Assembly (NCBI GenBank): GCA_045110475.1
Contig: JBGCGC010000032.1
Span: 33,549-97,548 of the forward strand
Reading direction: 5' to 3'
Source of the DNA: Granulosicoccus sp045110475
GTDB taxonomy: Bacteria; Pseudomonadota; Gammaproteobacteria; Granulosicoccales; Granulosicoccaceae
Length of the DNA: 64,000 nt
This document shows, in pieces, positions 8,969 through 18,659 of this stretch. The notes under the pieces are model-generated. The model saw only the letters and a program-made list of their open reading frames with translations. It was not told where the DNA came from and searched no databases. Position numbers and translations under genes: made by a program. How positions within the stretch are numbered: position 1 is the stretch's first letter; the number at the start of each line of letters is the position of its first letter.

Positions 8969-9325
8969 TTGCTAGCTAACTATTTCCCGGTTCTTCTTTT
9001 CATCCTCATCGGGTTGGGTCTCGGCGTTGCCTTGCTAAGTGCGGGCCGACTGGTGGGTCCATCCAATCCGGGCAAGGAAAAAAACTCGCCGTACGAATGT
9101 GGTTTCGAAGCCTTCGAAGATGCGCGAATGAAATTCGACGTTCGCTACTATCTTGTGGCCATACTGTTCATTATCTTTGATCTGGAAATAGCATTCCTGA
9201 TTCCCTGGGCAGTGTCTCTGGACTATATATCCGGCGGTGCCTTTGCCGCCATGGGCATTTTCCTGTTTATTCTGGTCATCGGTTTTATTTACGAGTGGAA
9301 GAAGGGCGCACTCGAGTGGGAGTAG
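8969..9325 (+). CDS. nuoA: NADH-quinone oxidoreductase subunit A
   Basis: 118-residue membrane subunit of complex I with three helices (about 5-27, 62-82, 88-110). The conserved loop NPGKEKNSPYECGFEAFEDAR, shared by NuoA/ND3, is present including its Cys. TTG start six bases after ACGGAG. First gene of a 14-gene operon coding for the proton-pumping NADH:ubiquinone reductase of the inner membrane. Confidence 0.97.
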   Translation: MLANYFPVLLFILIGLGLGVALLSAGRLVGPSNPGKEKNSPYECGFEAFEDARMKFDVRYYLVAILFIIFDLEIAFLIPWAVSLDYISGGAFAAMGIFLFILVIGFIYEWKKGALEWE

Positions 9326-9334
9326 ATTACTGAC

Positions 9335-9811
9335 ATGGGTATCGAGGGCGTACTGGAAGAAGGGTTCGTTACCACTTCCGCCGACAAGCTGATCAACTGG
9401 GCGCGAACCGGTTCGATGTGGCCAATGACCTTTGGCCTCGCGTGCTGCGCGGTGGAGATGATGCATGCCGGTGCGGCAAGATATGATCTGGACCGTTTCG
9501 GCATTATCTTCCGACCTAGCCCGAGACAATCAGACGTCATGATTGTTGCTGGCACGCTTGTCAACAAGATGGCACCTGCCCTTAGAAAGGTCTACGACCA
9601 GATGCCAGATCCAAAGTGGGTGATATCCATGGGTAGCTGCGCCAATGGCGGTGGTTATTACCATTACTCCTACGCAGTGGTGCGAGGCTGCGACAGGATT
9701 GTCCCCGTTGACGTTTACGTACCCGGATGTCCACCAACCGCAGAGGCCTTGCTGTACGGAATTCTGCAGTTGCAGAGTAAGATCCGCACCACCAACACCA
9801 TAGCGCGCTGA
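9335..9811 (+). CDS. nuoB: NADH-quinone oxidoreductase subunit B
   Basis: 158-residue peripheral-arm subunit (PSST family) that carries the terminal [4Fe-4S] cluster N2, the direct electron donor to quinone. The four ligands are visible: the tandem Cys37-Cys38 in FGLACCAVEMM, Cys102 in SMGSCANGGG and Cys132 in VPGCPPTAE. Nine bases separate it from nuoA. Confidence 0.98.
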   Translation: MGIEGVLEEGFVTTSADKLINWARTGSMWPMTFGLACCAVEMMHAGAARYDLDRFGIIFRPSPRQSDVMIVAGTLVNKMAPALRKVYDQMPDPKWVISMGSCANGGGYYHYSYAVVRGCDRIVPVDVYVPGCPPTAEALLYGILQLQSKIRTTNTIAR

Positions 9812-9816
9812 TCATC

Positions 9817-10539
9817 ATGTCGTCACGTCTGGATTCAATGCTGGAGACGCTTAACGCAGCGTTCCCCGATAACAAAGGCATTCATGGCTCGTTGGGTCTG
9901 GTTGTCATGGATGTAGCGCCTGCTGACCTCCTGGAGGTTGCCCGGCGCCTTCACGATGATCCTGCGATGTCGTTTCGGCAGATGAGTGATCTGTGCGGTG
10001 TTGACTACGCCACCTATGGCAAGGACGAATGGAATACTGACACCGAGAACATGGCCTCTTTCAGCCGCGCTGTGAGTTCAGCATCCACCGGAAGTCTGAG
10101 CTTTGGCAACAGCATGGATCTGCCGTCCTCTGACAGACCCCGGTTCGTTGTTGTCTATCATTTGCTGTCTCTGGACTTCAATATCCGGCTTCGACTGCGT
10201 TGCGCAGCCGAGGACGACTCCATGCCGGTAGTGCCCTCTATCTGCCCTATCTACGCGGGTGCCAACTGGTACGAGCGAGAAGCGTTTGATCTTTTCGGTA
10301 TCCTGTTCGACGGTCATCCGGACCTGCGAAGAATCCTCACCGATTACGGTTTCAATGGTCACCCGTTCAGAAAGGATTTCCCCTTGATTGGTAACGTCGA
10401 GATGCGCTACGACTCTGTCAAGGAGCGAGTGGTCTACGAACCTGTCAGCATCGAGCCTCGTGTACTTGTGCCGCGGGTCATCCGTGAGGATGCACGTTAC
10501 GTTGCTGGCGAGCCTTCCGTCCCGAAAGACAAAAACTAG
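9817..10539 (+). CDS. nuoC: NADH-quinone oxidoreductase subunit C
   Basis: 240-residue 30-kDa subunit of the complex I peripheral arm, here a separate gene rather than the NuoCD fusion of enterics. The family signature YEREAFDLFGILFDGHPDLR is followed by the invariant HPFRKDFPLIGNVEMRYD. A polar insertion of about 35 residues between the YATYGKDEWN and RFVVVYHLLS segments resembles that in Xanthomonadales-type NuoC. It lies 5 bp after nuoB and 3 bp before nuoD. Confidence 0.96.
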   Translation: MSSRLDSMLETLNAAFPDNKGIHGSLGLVVMDVAPADLLEVARRLHDDPAMSFRQMSDLCGVDYATYGKDEWNTDTENMASFSRAVSSASTGSLSFGNSMDLPSSDRPRFVVVYHLLSLDFNIRLRLRCAAEDDSMPVVPSICPIYAGANWYEREAFDLFGILFDGHPDLRRILTDYGFNGHPFRKDFPLIGNVEMRYDSVKERVVYEPVSIEPRVLVPRVIREDARYVAGEPSVPKDKN

Positions 10540-10542
10540 ACA

Positions 10543-11796
10543 ATGCCTGAGATAAGGAACTACACGCTTAACTTTGGTCCTCAACACCCGGCGGCACATG
10601 GGGTGTTGCGACTGGTACTGGAAATGGATGGTGAGGTCGTGGAACGCGCCGACCCACACATCGGCCTGCTGCACAGGGGCACCGAAAAACTGGCAGAGTC
10701 CAAGCCCTACAATCAATCGATTGGCTATATGGATCGCCTTGATTACGTGTCCATGATGTGTAACGAGCATGGCTATGTCATGGCCATCGAAAAACTTCTG
10801 GGTGTCGAAGTACCTCAGCGGGCGCAATACATCCGCGTTATGTTCGATGAGATAACCCGTATCCTCAATCACCTGATGTGGCTGGGTACTCATGGTCTGG
10901 ATATCGGTGCGATGGCGATGTTCCTGTACTGTTTCAGAGAGCGGGAAGACTTGATGGATTGCTACGAAGCTGTTTCCGGGGCTCGCATGCACGCCACTTA
11001 TTATCGCCCTGGTGGCGTCGCGCGGGATCTGCCTGACCGCATGCCGCAATACGAGGCATCACGTTTCACCAGTAAGTCAACGGCATCGAAACTGAACGAG
11101 TCGCGACAGGGATCGCTGCTCGACTTCATCGAGGATTTCACACGACGTTTTCCAAAGTGTGTCGATGAGTACGAGACGCTGCTTACCGACAACCGTATCT
11201 GGAAACAGCGTACTGTGGGTATTGGGGTTGTCAGCGCAGAGCGGGCTCTGCAATTGGGTTTTACCGGGCCGATGCTACGTGGATCAGGCGTCGAGTGGGA
11301 CCTACGCAAAAAGCAACCATACGCCGCTTACGACCAGCTTGAATTTGATATACCCGTGGGCAAGAACGGCGATTGCTACGATCGCTACGTCGTGCGCGTT
11401 GAGGAGATGCGTCAGTCGTGCCGCCTCATCAAGCAGTGTGTCGACTGGTTGCGTGACAATCCCGGACCGGTCCTTACTGAGGACCACAAGATTGCGCCGC
11501 CGCGACGTGGCGAAATGAAAGGCGATATGGAATCGCTCATCCATCATTTCAAACTGTTCACGGAAGGTTTCTGTTTACCTGAAGGCGAGTCTTACGCTGC
11601 GGTTGAACACCCCAAGGGTGAGTTCGGTTGCTTTCTGGTTTCAGATGGTGCCAACAAACCGTATCGCCTGAAAGTTCGGGCCGCCGGATTTGCTCATCTT
11701 GCTGCCCTCGATGAAATGGCGCGCGGTCACATGCTTTCCGATGTGGTTGCACTCATCGGCACCCAGGACATCGTATTCGGAGAGATCGATCGTTAG
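10543..11796 (+). CDS. nuoD: NADH-quinone oxidoreductase subunit D
   Basis: 417-residue 49-kDa subunit that, with NuoB, forms the quinone site. The N-terminal NFGPQHPAAHGVLRLVLEMD contains the quinone-headgroup His loop, and HIGLLHRGTEKL follows. The C-terminus TQDIVFGEIDR is the standard ending of the family. It is evolutionarily related to the large subunit of [NiFe] hydrogenase but lacks the hydrogenase metal-ligand cysteines, as expected. Confidence 0.98.
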   Translation: MPEIRNYTLNFGPQHPAAHGVLRLVLEMDGEVVERADPHIGLLHRGTEKLAESKPYNQSIGYMDRLDYVSMMCNEHGYVMAIEKLLGVEVPQRAQYIRVMFDEITRILNHLMWLGTHGLDIGAMAMFLYCFREREDLMDCYEAVSGARMHATYYRPGGVARDLPDRMPQYEASRFTSKSTASKLNESRQGSLLDFIEDFTRRFPKCVDEYETLLTDNRIWKQRTVGIGVVSAERALQLGFTGPMLRGSGVEWDLRKKQPYAAYDQLEFDIPVGKNGDCYDRYVVRVEEMRQSCRLIKQCVDWLRDNPGPVLTEDHKIAPPRRGEMKGDMESLIHHFKLFTEGFCLPEGESYAAVEHPKGEFGCFLVSDGANKPYRLKVRAAGFAHLAALDEMARGHMLSDVVALIGTQDIVFGEIDR

Positions 11797-11871
11797 TGGC
11801 AAGTTTGATGGCGGCTTCTTCGCCAGAACACCCTTCCATTTTTACGTTATGCCAGAGATAGAGAGACAACC

Positions 11872-12393
11872 ATGAGTTCCGTACCGGCTGATGTCAATTT
11901 GCCCGCACCGGAAAGCGTACTGAATGCTCATTCCATCGAGGAAATCGAGGAGTGGATGTCGCGCTACCCGGACGACCGGAAACAAAGCGCTGTGCTTGCT
12001 GCGCTCAGTGTTGCCCAGCACCAGAACCAAGGCTGGTTGTCCACGGAGTTGATGGATGCCGTCGCCGCAAAGCTCGACATGGCGCCCATCGCCGTCTATG
12101 AGGTTGCAAGCTTCTATTCCATGTTCGAAACCCGGCCCGTTGGACGCAACTGCGTGGCTATCTGCACCAACATCAGTTGTATGTTGATGGGCTCGGACAA
12201 CATCGTTGATCACGTAGAAAACAAGTACGGCATCAAGCTGGGTGATTCCACGGAAGACGGGCGCATTTTTCTCAAGGTAGAAGAGGAATGTCTGGCGGCT
12301 TGCTCGGGCGGACCCATGATGCAGGTTAATCATGTGTATCACACCAAACTCACTCCTGAAAAAGTGGATGAGATTCTGGATGCACTTGACTAG
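11872..12393 (+). CDS. nuoE: NADH-quinone oxidoreductase subunit E
   Basis: 173-residue 24-kDa thioredoxin-like subunit with the off-pathway [2Fe-2S] cluster N1a. Ligands are Cys98 and Cys103 (CTNISC) and Cys140 and Cys144 (CLAAC). A helical N-terminal domain precedes them (about 20-85). The 75-bp gap after nuoD is the largest in the early operon. A good ATG follows the purine-rich AGAGAGACAACC. Confidence 0.97.
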   Translation: MSSVPADVNLPAPESVLNAHSIEEIEEWMSRYPDDRKQSAVLAALSVAQHQNQGWLSTELMDAVAAKLDMAPIAVYEVASFYSMFETRPVGRNCVAICTNISCMLMGSDNIVDHVENKYGIKLGDSTEDGRIFLKVEEECLAACSGGPMMQVNHVYHTKLTPEKVDEILDALD

Positions 12394-12420
12394 GCCATCG
12401 CGACGGAAACCAAAAACACA

Positions 12421-13746
12421 ATGAGCGAGAAAAAACAACCGAAAGGTCTGGCTCCGATGAATCAGGTTTGCTATACAACCCTGCAATTCGATGAGCCATG
12501 GACGTATGAGAACTACCTGAAAATAGGGGGTTATCAAGCCTGGCAAAAAATTCTTGACGAAAAGCTGGAACCTGATGATGTTGTCCAGATTGTCAAGGAT
12601 TCTGGCTTGCGAGGTCGTGGTGGAGCGGGTTTTCCAACCGGCCTTAAATGGAGCTTCATGCCGAAGAACGGTGGCCAGAGTTATTTCGTTATCAACTCTG
12701 ATGAATCCGAGCCGGGTACCTGCAAGGATCGCGATCTTATTCGATTCAACCCGCACGCGCTGGTCGAGGGCATGCTGATCGGAAGCTATGCCATCCGCGC
12801 CTCGGTTGCCTATAACTACATGCGTGGCGAATTCATGGATCAGGTGTATACCAACTTCATGGCAGCTATCAAGGCAGCTTACGACAACGGCTGGGCAGGC
12901 AAGGACATCAAGGGTAGCGGCATCGACATCGAAGTCATCGGTACTCTGGGCGCAGGTGCCTATATCTGCGGAGAAGAAACCGCCTTGCTTGAGTCGTTGG
13001 AAGGCAAGAAGGGCCAGCCGCGGTTCAAGCCGCCATTTCCGGCAGGCTTCGGTCTGTACGGTCGACCAACAACGATCAATAATACCGAGTCGGTTGCCAG
13101 TGTTCCTGCCATAGTGCGTAACGGCGCCGAGTGGTTCAAGGCAATGGGTATTGAAACGGCGGGGGGGCAGAAATGTTTTTCCGTCTCCGGTCATGTCGCC
13201 GAACCCGGTAACTTCGAGATAAATCTCGGTACCCCCTTTGCAACGCTGCTCGAACTTTGCGGTGGCATGAAAGACGGTATCCCGTTAAAGGCGGTTATCC
13301 CGGGAGGTTCATCGGTGCCTGTCGTGCCTGGCGAGATCATGATGAATACCCATATGGATTACGACAGTATCTCCAAGAACGCAGGCTCAATGCTGGGTTC
13401 AGGTGCGGTTATCGTCATGAACGAAACCACTGATATGGTCGCTGCCTTGCGCCGTATCTCCAGATTTTACTATTCCGAGAGTTGTGGGCAGTGCACGCCT
13501 TGCCGTGAAGGGACCGGCTGGCTGTATCGCATGCTCACAAGAATTGTAGAAGGCAAGGGCATGCCGGAAGATATCGCCAAACTTGAAGATGTGGCGGGCA
13601 AGATCGCTGGAAGAACCATTTGTGCTCTGGGTGATGCTGCTGCCATGCCGGTGCAGAGCTTCGTCAAGCACTACAGACACGAGTTCGAGTACTACATCGA
13701 GCATGGGCGCAGTATTGTTGGCGAAAAACTAGGGGCCGTTGCCTGA
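12421..13746 (+). CDS. nuoF: NADH-quinone oxidoreductase subunit F
   Basis: 441-residue 51-kDa subunit that binds NADH and FMN and carries [4Fe-4S] cluster N3; electrons enter complex I here. The nucleotide loop GLRGRGGAGFPTGLKW and the second glycine-rich loop GAGAYICGEETALLESLEG are present. N3 ligands are Cys355, Cys358 and Cys361 (SCGQCTPCREGTGW) and Cys401 (TICALGDAA). Directly preceded by nuoE, its partner in the electron-input module. Confidence 0.98.
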   Translation: MSEKKQPKGLAPMNQVCYTTLQFDEPWTYENYLKIGGYQAWQKILDEKLEPDDVVQIVKDSGLRGRGGAGFPTGLKWSFMPKNGGQSYFVINSDESEPGTCKDRDLIRFNPHALVEGMLIGSYAIRASVAYNYMRGEFMDQVYTNFMAAIKAAYDNGWAGKDIKGSGIDIEVIGTLGAGAYICGEETALLESLEGKKGQPRFKPPFPAGFGLYGRPTTINNTESVASVPAIVRNGAEWFKAMGIETAGGQKCFSVSGHVAEPGNFEINLGTPFATLLELCGGMKDGIPLKAVIPGGSSVPVVPGEIMMNTHMDYDSISKNAGSMLGSGAVIVMNETTDMVAALRRISRFYYSESCGQCTPCREGTGWLYRMLTRIVEGKGMPEDIAKLEDVAGKIAGRTICALGDAAAMPVQSFVKHYRHEFEYYIEHGRSIVGEKLGAVA

Positions 13747-13774
13747 TGGGTAGTCAATCAAGCAGTCAATCATT

Positions 13775-16135
13775 ATGAGTGACGACACAATTAATATAAC
13801 CGTTGACGGCAAACCGCTGACGGCAAAACGTGGCCAGATGCTTATCGAGGTCACTGATGGTGCGGGTATCGACGTGCCGCGCTTTTGTTATCACAAGAAA
13901 TTGTCGGTAGCGGCCAACTGTCGGATGTGTCTGGTAGAGGTTGAAAAAGCGCCCAAGCCCTTACCGGCCTGCGCGACGCCAGTGATGCCGGACATGGTAG
14001 TGCATACCGCCTCGAAGCTCGCCCGTGAGGCGCAGAAGGGCACCATGGAGTTTCTGCTTATCAATCACCCGCTTGATTGCCCCATATGCGATCAGGGTGG
14101 TGAGTGTGAGTTGCAGGATGTCGCCATGGGGTACGGCAACAGTGCATCGCAGTACACCGAGGGTAAACGTGTCGTGTTTGACAAGTACATCGGTCCTTTG
14201 ATCGCAACGGAGATGACGCGGTGTATCCATTGCACACGTTGTGTTCGGTTTGGTGAGGAGATCGCCGGTATCCGTGAGCTGGGTGCAACCGGGCGTGGCG
14301 AAAATGTACGTATCGGAACCTATATTGAAAAATCCGTGGTTTCAGAGGTATCTGGCAACGTCATCGATATCTGCCCTGTGGGTGCCTTGACCGCGCGTCC
14401 TTCTCGCTATACCGCTCGCTCCTGGGAGCTGCAGCAAAAGCCATCAGTATCACCCCATGATTCTGTTGGTTCCAATGTCTTCGTGCACATGGATGGCAGC
14501 ACCATCAATCGTGTTATCCCCCGTGAAAATGAGGGTATCAATGAAGTCTGGATTGCAGATCGTGATCGATTCAGTTACCAGGGGCTGAATAGCAGCGATC
14601 GTCTGCAAACACCCATGGTACGCATCGACGGTGAGCTCAAGCCGTGTGACTGGCCTACTGCGTTGACTGCGGCGGCCAATCTGCTGAAATCGACTGGTGA
14701 CGCTCTTGGAGTGCTGGTATCCCCGAGCATTACGGTGGAAGAACTGTACCTGTCCCAGAAACTGGGACGCGCACTTGGTACCAACAGCATTGACCATCGC
14801 CTTGGGCAGCTTGATTTCTCTGCACAGGGTTCAGCGCCTGTCATGCCATGGTTGGGCATGCAACTCAATGATCTGGAAACTCTGGATGCAGCGCTGCTCA
14901 TTGGCTCCAACATTCGCAAAGACCAGCCTATTGCTGCACTTCGCCTGCGCAAGTCAGCGCTGAAAGGTGCAGCCATCAGCTTTATCAATCCCAGACAGTT
15001 CCCGTTGCATTTCGAAGCCGCGGTAAACATTGCCACGCGCTACGATCGCATGGTGTCAGAGCTGTATTGCGTTGCTCGTGCTGCAGGTGCTGATCTTTCA
15101 TCAATGGCTGATGCGCCGCAACTTGATATCGATGACAAACACCAACAGATTGCCGACTCGCTGAAAAACGGTGAGCGCACAGCAATCATGCTGGGCAACA
15201 TTAGCGTGCAGCACCCGGGGTACGCGCAATTGCAGTATCTGGCTAACGCTCTGGCGAATGCCACCGGTGCAACACTGGGCATGCTTGCAGAACGTTCGAA
15301 TACGGCCGGTGCCTGGCTTGCTGGTGCTATTCCCCATCGTCTTCCCGGTGGCCAGGCGTTGCCATCGGGCAGCACACATGGCAAGACAGCACTGGAAATG
15401 CTGGATACGCCAATGAAGGCCTACCTGCTGGTGGGTGCAGAGATCGAGTTCGACGCCGCACGTCCGGCCTATGCCGTGAAATCGCTGGAATCGGCTGATG
15501 GTGTTGTGGCAATCAGCTCCTACATCAGTGAAGGCTTGAGCAAGCATGCCAGCGTCATTCTGCCTGCTGCAACGTTTACCGAGACTTTTGGTACTTACGT
15601 TAATGCAACAGGTGCATGGCAAAGCGCAAAAGGTACGACCAATCCTCCCGGGGATGCCCGTCCGGCATGGAAGATCTTTCGCGTTCTGGCGGATGAGCTT
15701 GGGCTTGATGGCTTTGGTTACGATAGTCCGGAATCCGTCACGCGCGAACTTCAGGCACAATGCAACTCTGTCACATTGAGTAACCTCACAACCTTTGATC
15801 ACGTGCCTGCTTTCTATGCGCCCAGCGATGAAACACTACTGCGTGCTGGTGAGACGCCCATGTATGCAACAGACCCGATTGTGCGACGCTCTCAACCGTT
15901 GCAAAAATCGATGGACGGCAAACAGGCATTTGCTGTCATGTCAGGATCACAGGCGGCCAGTTTGTCATTGAGCGAGGGGGATCAGGTATCTGTGCGTCAA
16001 AATGGTGTTGCAGTTGCGCTTCCTGCCAAGGTGGATGATTCGGTACCCGAGGGCTGTGTCTGGGTACCTGCAGGATTACCGGAAACCCAGGCGCTGGGCG
16101 AATTGTTTGGCACGATCGAGGTGAGCAAAGCCTGA
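13775..16135 (+). CDS. nuoG: NADH-quinone oxidoreductase subunit G
   Basis: 786-residue 75-kDa subunit, the largest of the peripheral arm. The N-terminal ferredoxin domain has the [2Fe-2S] motif PRFCYHKKLSVAANCRMC. It is followed by the His/Cys-ligated cluster region HPLDCPICDQGGECELQD and a C-x2-C-x2-C [4Fe-4S] motif (CIHCTRCVRFG), with the last Cys in DICPVGAL. The rest is a molybdopterin-oxidoreductase-like fold that has lost catalytic cofactor binding in this family. Its stop overlaps the nuoH start by one base. Confidence 0.97.
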   Translation: MSDDTINITVDGKPLTAKRGQMLIEVTDGAGIDVPRFCYHKKLSVAANCRMCLVEVEKAPKPLPACATPVMPDMVVHTASKLAREAQKGTMEFLLINHPLDCPICDQGGECELQDVAMGYGNSASQYTEGKRVVFDKYIGPLIATEMTRCIHCTRCVRFGEEIAGIRELGATGRGENVRIGTYIEKSVVSEVSGNVIDICPVGALTARPSRYTARSWELQQKPSVSPHDSVGSNVFVHMDGSTINRVIPRENEGINEVWIADRDRFSYQGLNSSDRLQTPMVRIDGELKPCDWPTALTAAANLLKSTGDALGVLVSPSITVEELYLSQKLGRALGTNSIDHRLGQLDFSAQGSAPVMPWLGMQLNDLETLDAALLIGSNIRKDQPIAALRLRKSALKGAAISFINPRQFPLHFEAAVNIATRYDRMVSELYCVARAAGADLSSMADAPQLDIDDKHQQIADSLKNGERTAIMLGNISVQHPGYAQLQYLANALANATGATLGMLAERSNTAGAWLAGAIPHRLPGGQALPSGSTHGKTALEMLDTPMKAYLLVGAEIEFDAARPAYAVKSLESADGVVAISSYISEGLSKHASVILPAATFTETFGTYVNATGAWQSAKGTTNPPGDARPAWKIFRVLADELGLDGFGYDSPESVTRELQAQCNSVTLSNLTTFDHVPAFYAPSDETLLRAGETPMYATDPIVRRSQPLQKSMDGKQAFAVMSGSQAASLSLSEGDQVSVRQNGVAVALPAKVDDSVPEGCVWVPAGLPETQALGELFGTIEVSKA

Positions 16136-17151
16136 TGGATGGATTGATCCTCACGATAGTTACTGTATTTAAGATCCTGCTGGTGATGGTGCCACTGATA
16201 CTCAGCGTTGCCTACCTGACCTTGTTTGAACGTAAGGTCATCGGCTATATGCATGTGCGTATTGGCCCCAACCGCGTCGGGTTCAAGGGTTTGGGACAAC
16301 CGTTTGCCGATGTTTTCAAATTGTTGTGCAAAGAGGTCATCGTTCCCACCAACGCATCGCGGCTTTTGTTCCTGACGGCACCCATTCTGTCTCTTGCACC
16401 GGCATTTGCTGCATGGGCCGTTATACCTTTTGCCGATGGATGGCAGATAGCAGACGTTAACGCGGGTTTGCTCTACGTCCTCGCAATGACATCAGTCGGC
16501 GTTTATGGCGTCATCATCGCCGGGTGGGCATCCAATTCCAAATACGCGTTTCTGGGTGCGATGCGCTCGGCGGCACAGATCGTCGCTTATGAAATTGCCA
16601 TGGGTTTTGCTCTCATCGGAGTTCTGATGATGTCCGGTAGCCTGAACCTTGGCGACATCGTTCGTGCCCAGAGTGGGGGATTCACCAACTGGTACCTGCT
16701 ACCGTTGTTTCCACTGGCCATCGTGTACTTCATATCCGGTGTTGCGGAAACCAACCGCGCACCATTTGATGTGGCTGAGGGCGAATCGGAAATCGTCGCC
16801 GGTTTTCATGTTGACTATTCGGGCATGGCATTCGCGCTGTTCTTTCTCGCCGAGTACGCCAACATGATTTTGATTGCTGCGCTTGCCGCCATCATGTTCC
16901 TTGGTGGTTGGTTGTCACCGATCGACGGTGTAGGCGACGGTATTCACTGGTTTCTCATTAAAACCGTCTTTCTGCTTTTTATCTTCGTATGGCTACGAGC
17001 CACTTTTCCTCGATACCGCTATGACCAGATCATGCGCCTGGGTTGGAAAGTGTTTATTCCGGTAACCATCGTATGGATTGCGGTTGTGGGGTTTGCCATT
17101 TATTTCGAAGTCGGGCCGTGGTTCAGTACGGTTCGCTCCGGTGGCGTATAG
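16135..17151 (+). CDS. nuoH: NADH-quinone oxidoreductase subunit H
   Basis: 338-residue membrane subunit (ND1) at the junction of the two arms, forming part of the quinone channel. About eight hydrophobic helices. Family landmarks: AYLTLFERKVIGYMHVRIGPNRVG on the first cytoplasmic loop, the quinone-pocket loop ETNRAPFDVAEGESEIVAGF, and FPRYRYDQIMRLGWK near the C-terminus. Starts within the nuoG stop codon (TGATG), so translation is coupled. Confidence 0.98.
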   Translation: MDGLILTIVTVFKILLVMVPLILSVAYLTLFERKVIGYMHVRIGPNRVGFKGLGQPFADVFKLLCKEVIVPTNASRLLFLTAPILSLAPAFAAWAVIPFADGWQIADVNAGLLYVLAMTSVGVYGVIIAGWASNSKYAFLGAMRSAAQIVAYEIAMGFALIGVLMMSGSLNLGDIVRAQSGGFTNWYLLPLFPLAIVYFISGVAETNRAPFDVAEGESEIVAGFHVDYSGMAFALFFLAEYANMILIAALAAIMFLGGWLSPIDGVGDGIHWFLIKTVFLLFIFVWLRATFPRYRYDQIMRLGWKVFIPVTIVWIAVVGFAIYFEVGPWFSTVRSGGV

Positions 17152-17172
17152 CGATTACTATCCGAGACAGAT

Positions 17173-17664
17173 ATGACAGGACAAATCAGCAAATACTTCA
17201 AGAGCTTCACACTGTGGGAGCTGTTGAAAGGGATGAGTCTGACTGGGCGCTACTTTGTCGCCGGCAGCATCACTATCCAGTATCCGGAAGAAAAGACGCC
17301 GCAATCTCACCGCTTTAGAGGACTGCACGCCTTACGTCGATACGCCAATGGCGAAGAACGCTGCATTGCCTGCAAATTATGTGAGGCTGTGTGCCCGGCA
17401 CTAGCCATCACTATCGATTCCGATCAGCGAGAGGATGGAACCCGACGGACCACTCGATATGACATTGATCTGTTCAAGTGTATCTTCTGTGGATTCTGCG
17501 AAGAAGCCTGTCCGGTAGACTCCATTGTGGAAACTCGTATCTTCGAATATCACTTCGAAAACCGTGGTGAGCAGATTATGACGAAAGACAAGCTGTTAGC
17601 TATCGGCGACAAGTACGAAGATCAGATAGCCGCTGACCGCGCTGCCGACTCAGCGTTCCGATAG
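17173..17664 (+). CDS. nuoI: NADH-quinone oxidoreductase subunit I
   Basis: 163-residue 8Fe-ferredoxin-type subunit (TYKY) holding clusters N6a and N6b. Two classic motifs: Cys64-x2-Cys67-x2-Cys70-x3-Cys74 (CIACKLCEAVCP) and Cys103-x2-Cys106-x2-Cys109-x3-Cys113 (CIFCGFCEEACP). It relays electrons from NuoG to N2 in NuoB. Confidence 0.98.
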   Translation: MTGQISKYFKSFTLWELLKGMSLTGRYFVAGSITIQYPEEKTPQSHRFRGLHALRRYANGEERCIACKLCEAVCPALAITIDSDQREDGTRRTTRYDIDLFKCIFCGFCEEACPVDSIVETRIFEYHFENRGEQIMTKDKLLAIGDKYEDQIAADRAADSAFR

Positions 17665-17696
17665 TTCATAACCGGACCCCACTTTCGAGAAACAAC

Positions 17697-18305
17697 GTGA
17701 CTTTTGAACTCATCGTCTTTTACGCGTTTGCCATCATTATGGTGGGTGCCGCAGCCGCCGTCATCACGGCTCGCAATCCCGTGCACGCAGCCATGTTTCT
17801 GGTACTGACATTTTTCACGTGTGCTGGCATCTGGCTTCTGCTTGAGGCTGAATTTCTGGCCATTACACTGGTTCTGGTTTATGTCGGGGCCGTGATGGTG
17901 TTGTTCCTGTTTGTTGTGATGATGCTGGATGTCAACGTTGAGCCGCTGCGAGAAGGCTTTGTAAAATACCTGCCCGTAGGGCTACTGGTTGGCGCCATCA
18001 TGCTTGCTGAGATGATATTCCTTATTACGCAAAGGTACTTCAAGGCGGATCAGTATCCTGTGCCTGAACGTGCCACGGCTGACCAGCTCAGTAATACGGA
18101 AACGCTCGGCCGCTTGCTGTACGACGACTATCTTTTTCAGTTTGAAATTGCGGCTATCATTCTGCTTGTGGCCATTGTGGCAGCGATAGCGTTAACCATG
18201 CGTCGTCGCCCGGACACCAAATACCAAACGCCAGCACGGCAGATCGAGGTGTCCAAGCAGGATCGACTACGCATCGTGCAGATGCCAACCGAGAAACGTA
18301 GCTAG
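17697..18305 (+). CDS. nuoJ: NADH-quinone oxidoreductase subunit J
   Basis: 202-residue membrane subunit (ND6) with five helices, starting at GTG. The conserved VYVGAVMVLFLFVVMMLDV helix, whose pi-bulge is tied to proton-pump coupling, is present. A hydrophilic tail of about 35 residues follows the last helix. The start rests on the family's usual N-terminus (TFELIVFYAFA). Confidence 0.95.
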   Translation: MTFELIVFYAFAIIMVGAAAAVITARNPVHAAMFLVLTFFTCAGIWLLLEAEFLAITLVLVYVGAVMVLFLFVVMMLDVNVEPLREGFVKYLPVGLLVGAIMLAEMIFLITQRYFKADQYPVPERATADQLSNTETLGRLLYDDYLFQFEIAAIILLVAIVAAIALTMRRRPDTKYQTPARQIEVSKQDRLRIVQMPTEKRS

Positions 18306-18348
18306 TGGCTTGCAAGCAACTCAATGCCATTACCCGAGGGAAATGCAC

Positions 18349-18654
18349 ATGATTACACTGTCTCATTTTCTCGCACTGGGCGCGCTGTTGTTCTGCCTTA
18401 GCGTTGTCGGTATTTTCCTTAATCGGAAAAATGTCATCATTCTTTTGATGTGTATCGAACTGATGCTGTTGTCAGTGAATATCAATTTTGTTGCCTTCTC
18501 TCACTTTCTGGGTGACGGGGCAGGTCAGATATTCGTTTTCTTTATTCTGACTGTAGCCGCAGCGGAAGCTGCTATCGGCCTGGCGATTCTGGTGGTGTTG
18601 TTCCGCAATCGCTCGACGATCAACGTCACCGACCTAGACGCACTGAAGGGATAG
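18349..18654 (+). CDS. nuoK: NADH-quinone oxidoreductase subunit K
   Basis: 101-residue membrane subunit (ND4L) with three helices and the buried Glu residues of the family (CIELMLLSVN and AAEAAIGLAI). The open frame extends upstream to a TTG at 18310, but that adds a polar stretch foreign to the family. ATG at 18349 gives MITLSHFLALG and stands eight bases after GAGGG, so this start was chosen. Confidence 0.95.
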   Translation: MITLSHFLALGALLFCLSVVGIFLNRKNVIILLMCIELMLLSVNINFVAFSHFLGDGAGQIFVFFILTVAAAEAAIGLAILVVLFRNRSTINVTDLDALKG

Positions 18655-18659
18655 AGCAC

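Noticed and set aside
9817..10539. Insertion in NuoC as a novel feature
   Set aside because: Similar insertions occur in NuoC of Xanthomonadales and relatives, so it is lineage variation.
10078..11049. 323-codon minus-strand frame opposite nuoC/nuoD
   Set aside because: Same reason: shadow of conserved coding sequence, with no ribosome site or recognisable motif.
11842..13194. 450-codon open frame on the minus strand opposite nuoE/nuoF
   Set aside because: It is the complement of two certain genes; its translation has no domain pattern, and long antisense frames arise from codon bias.
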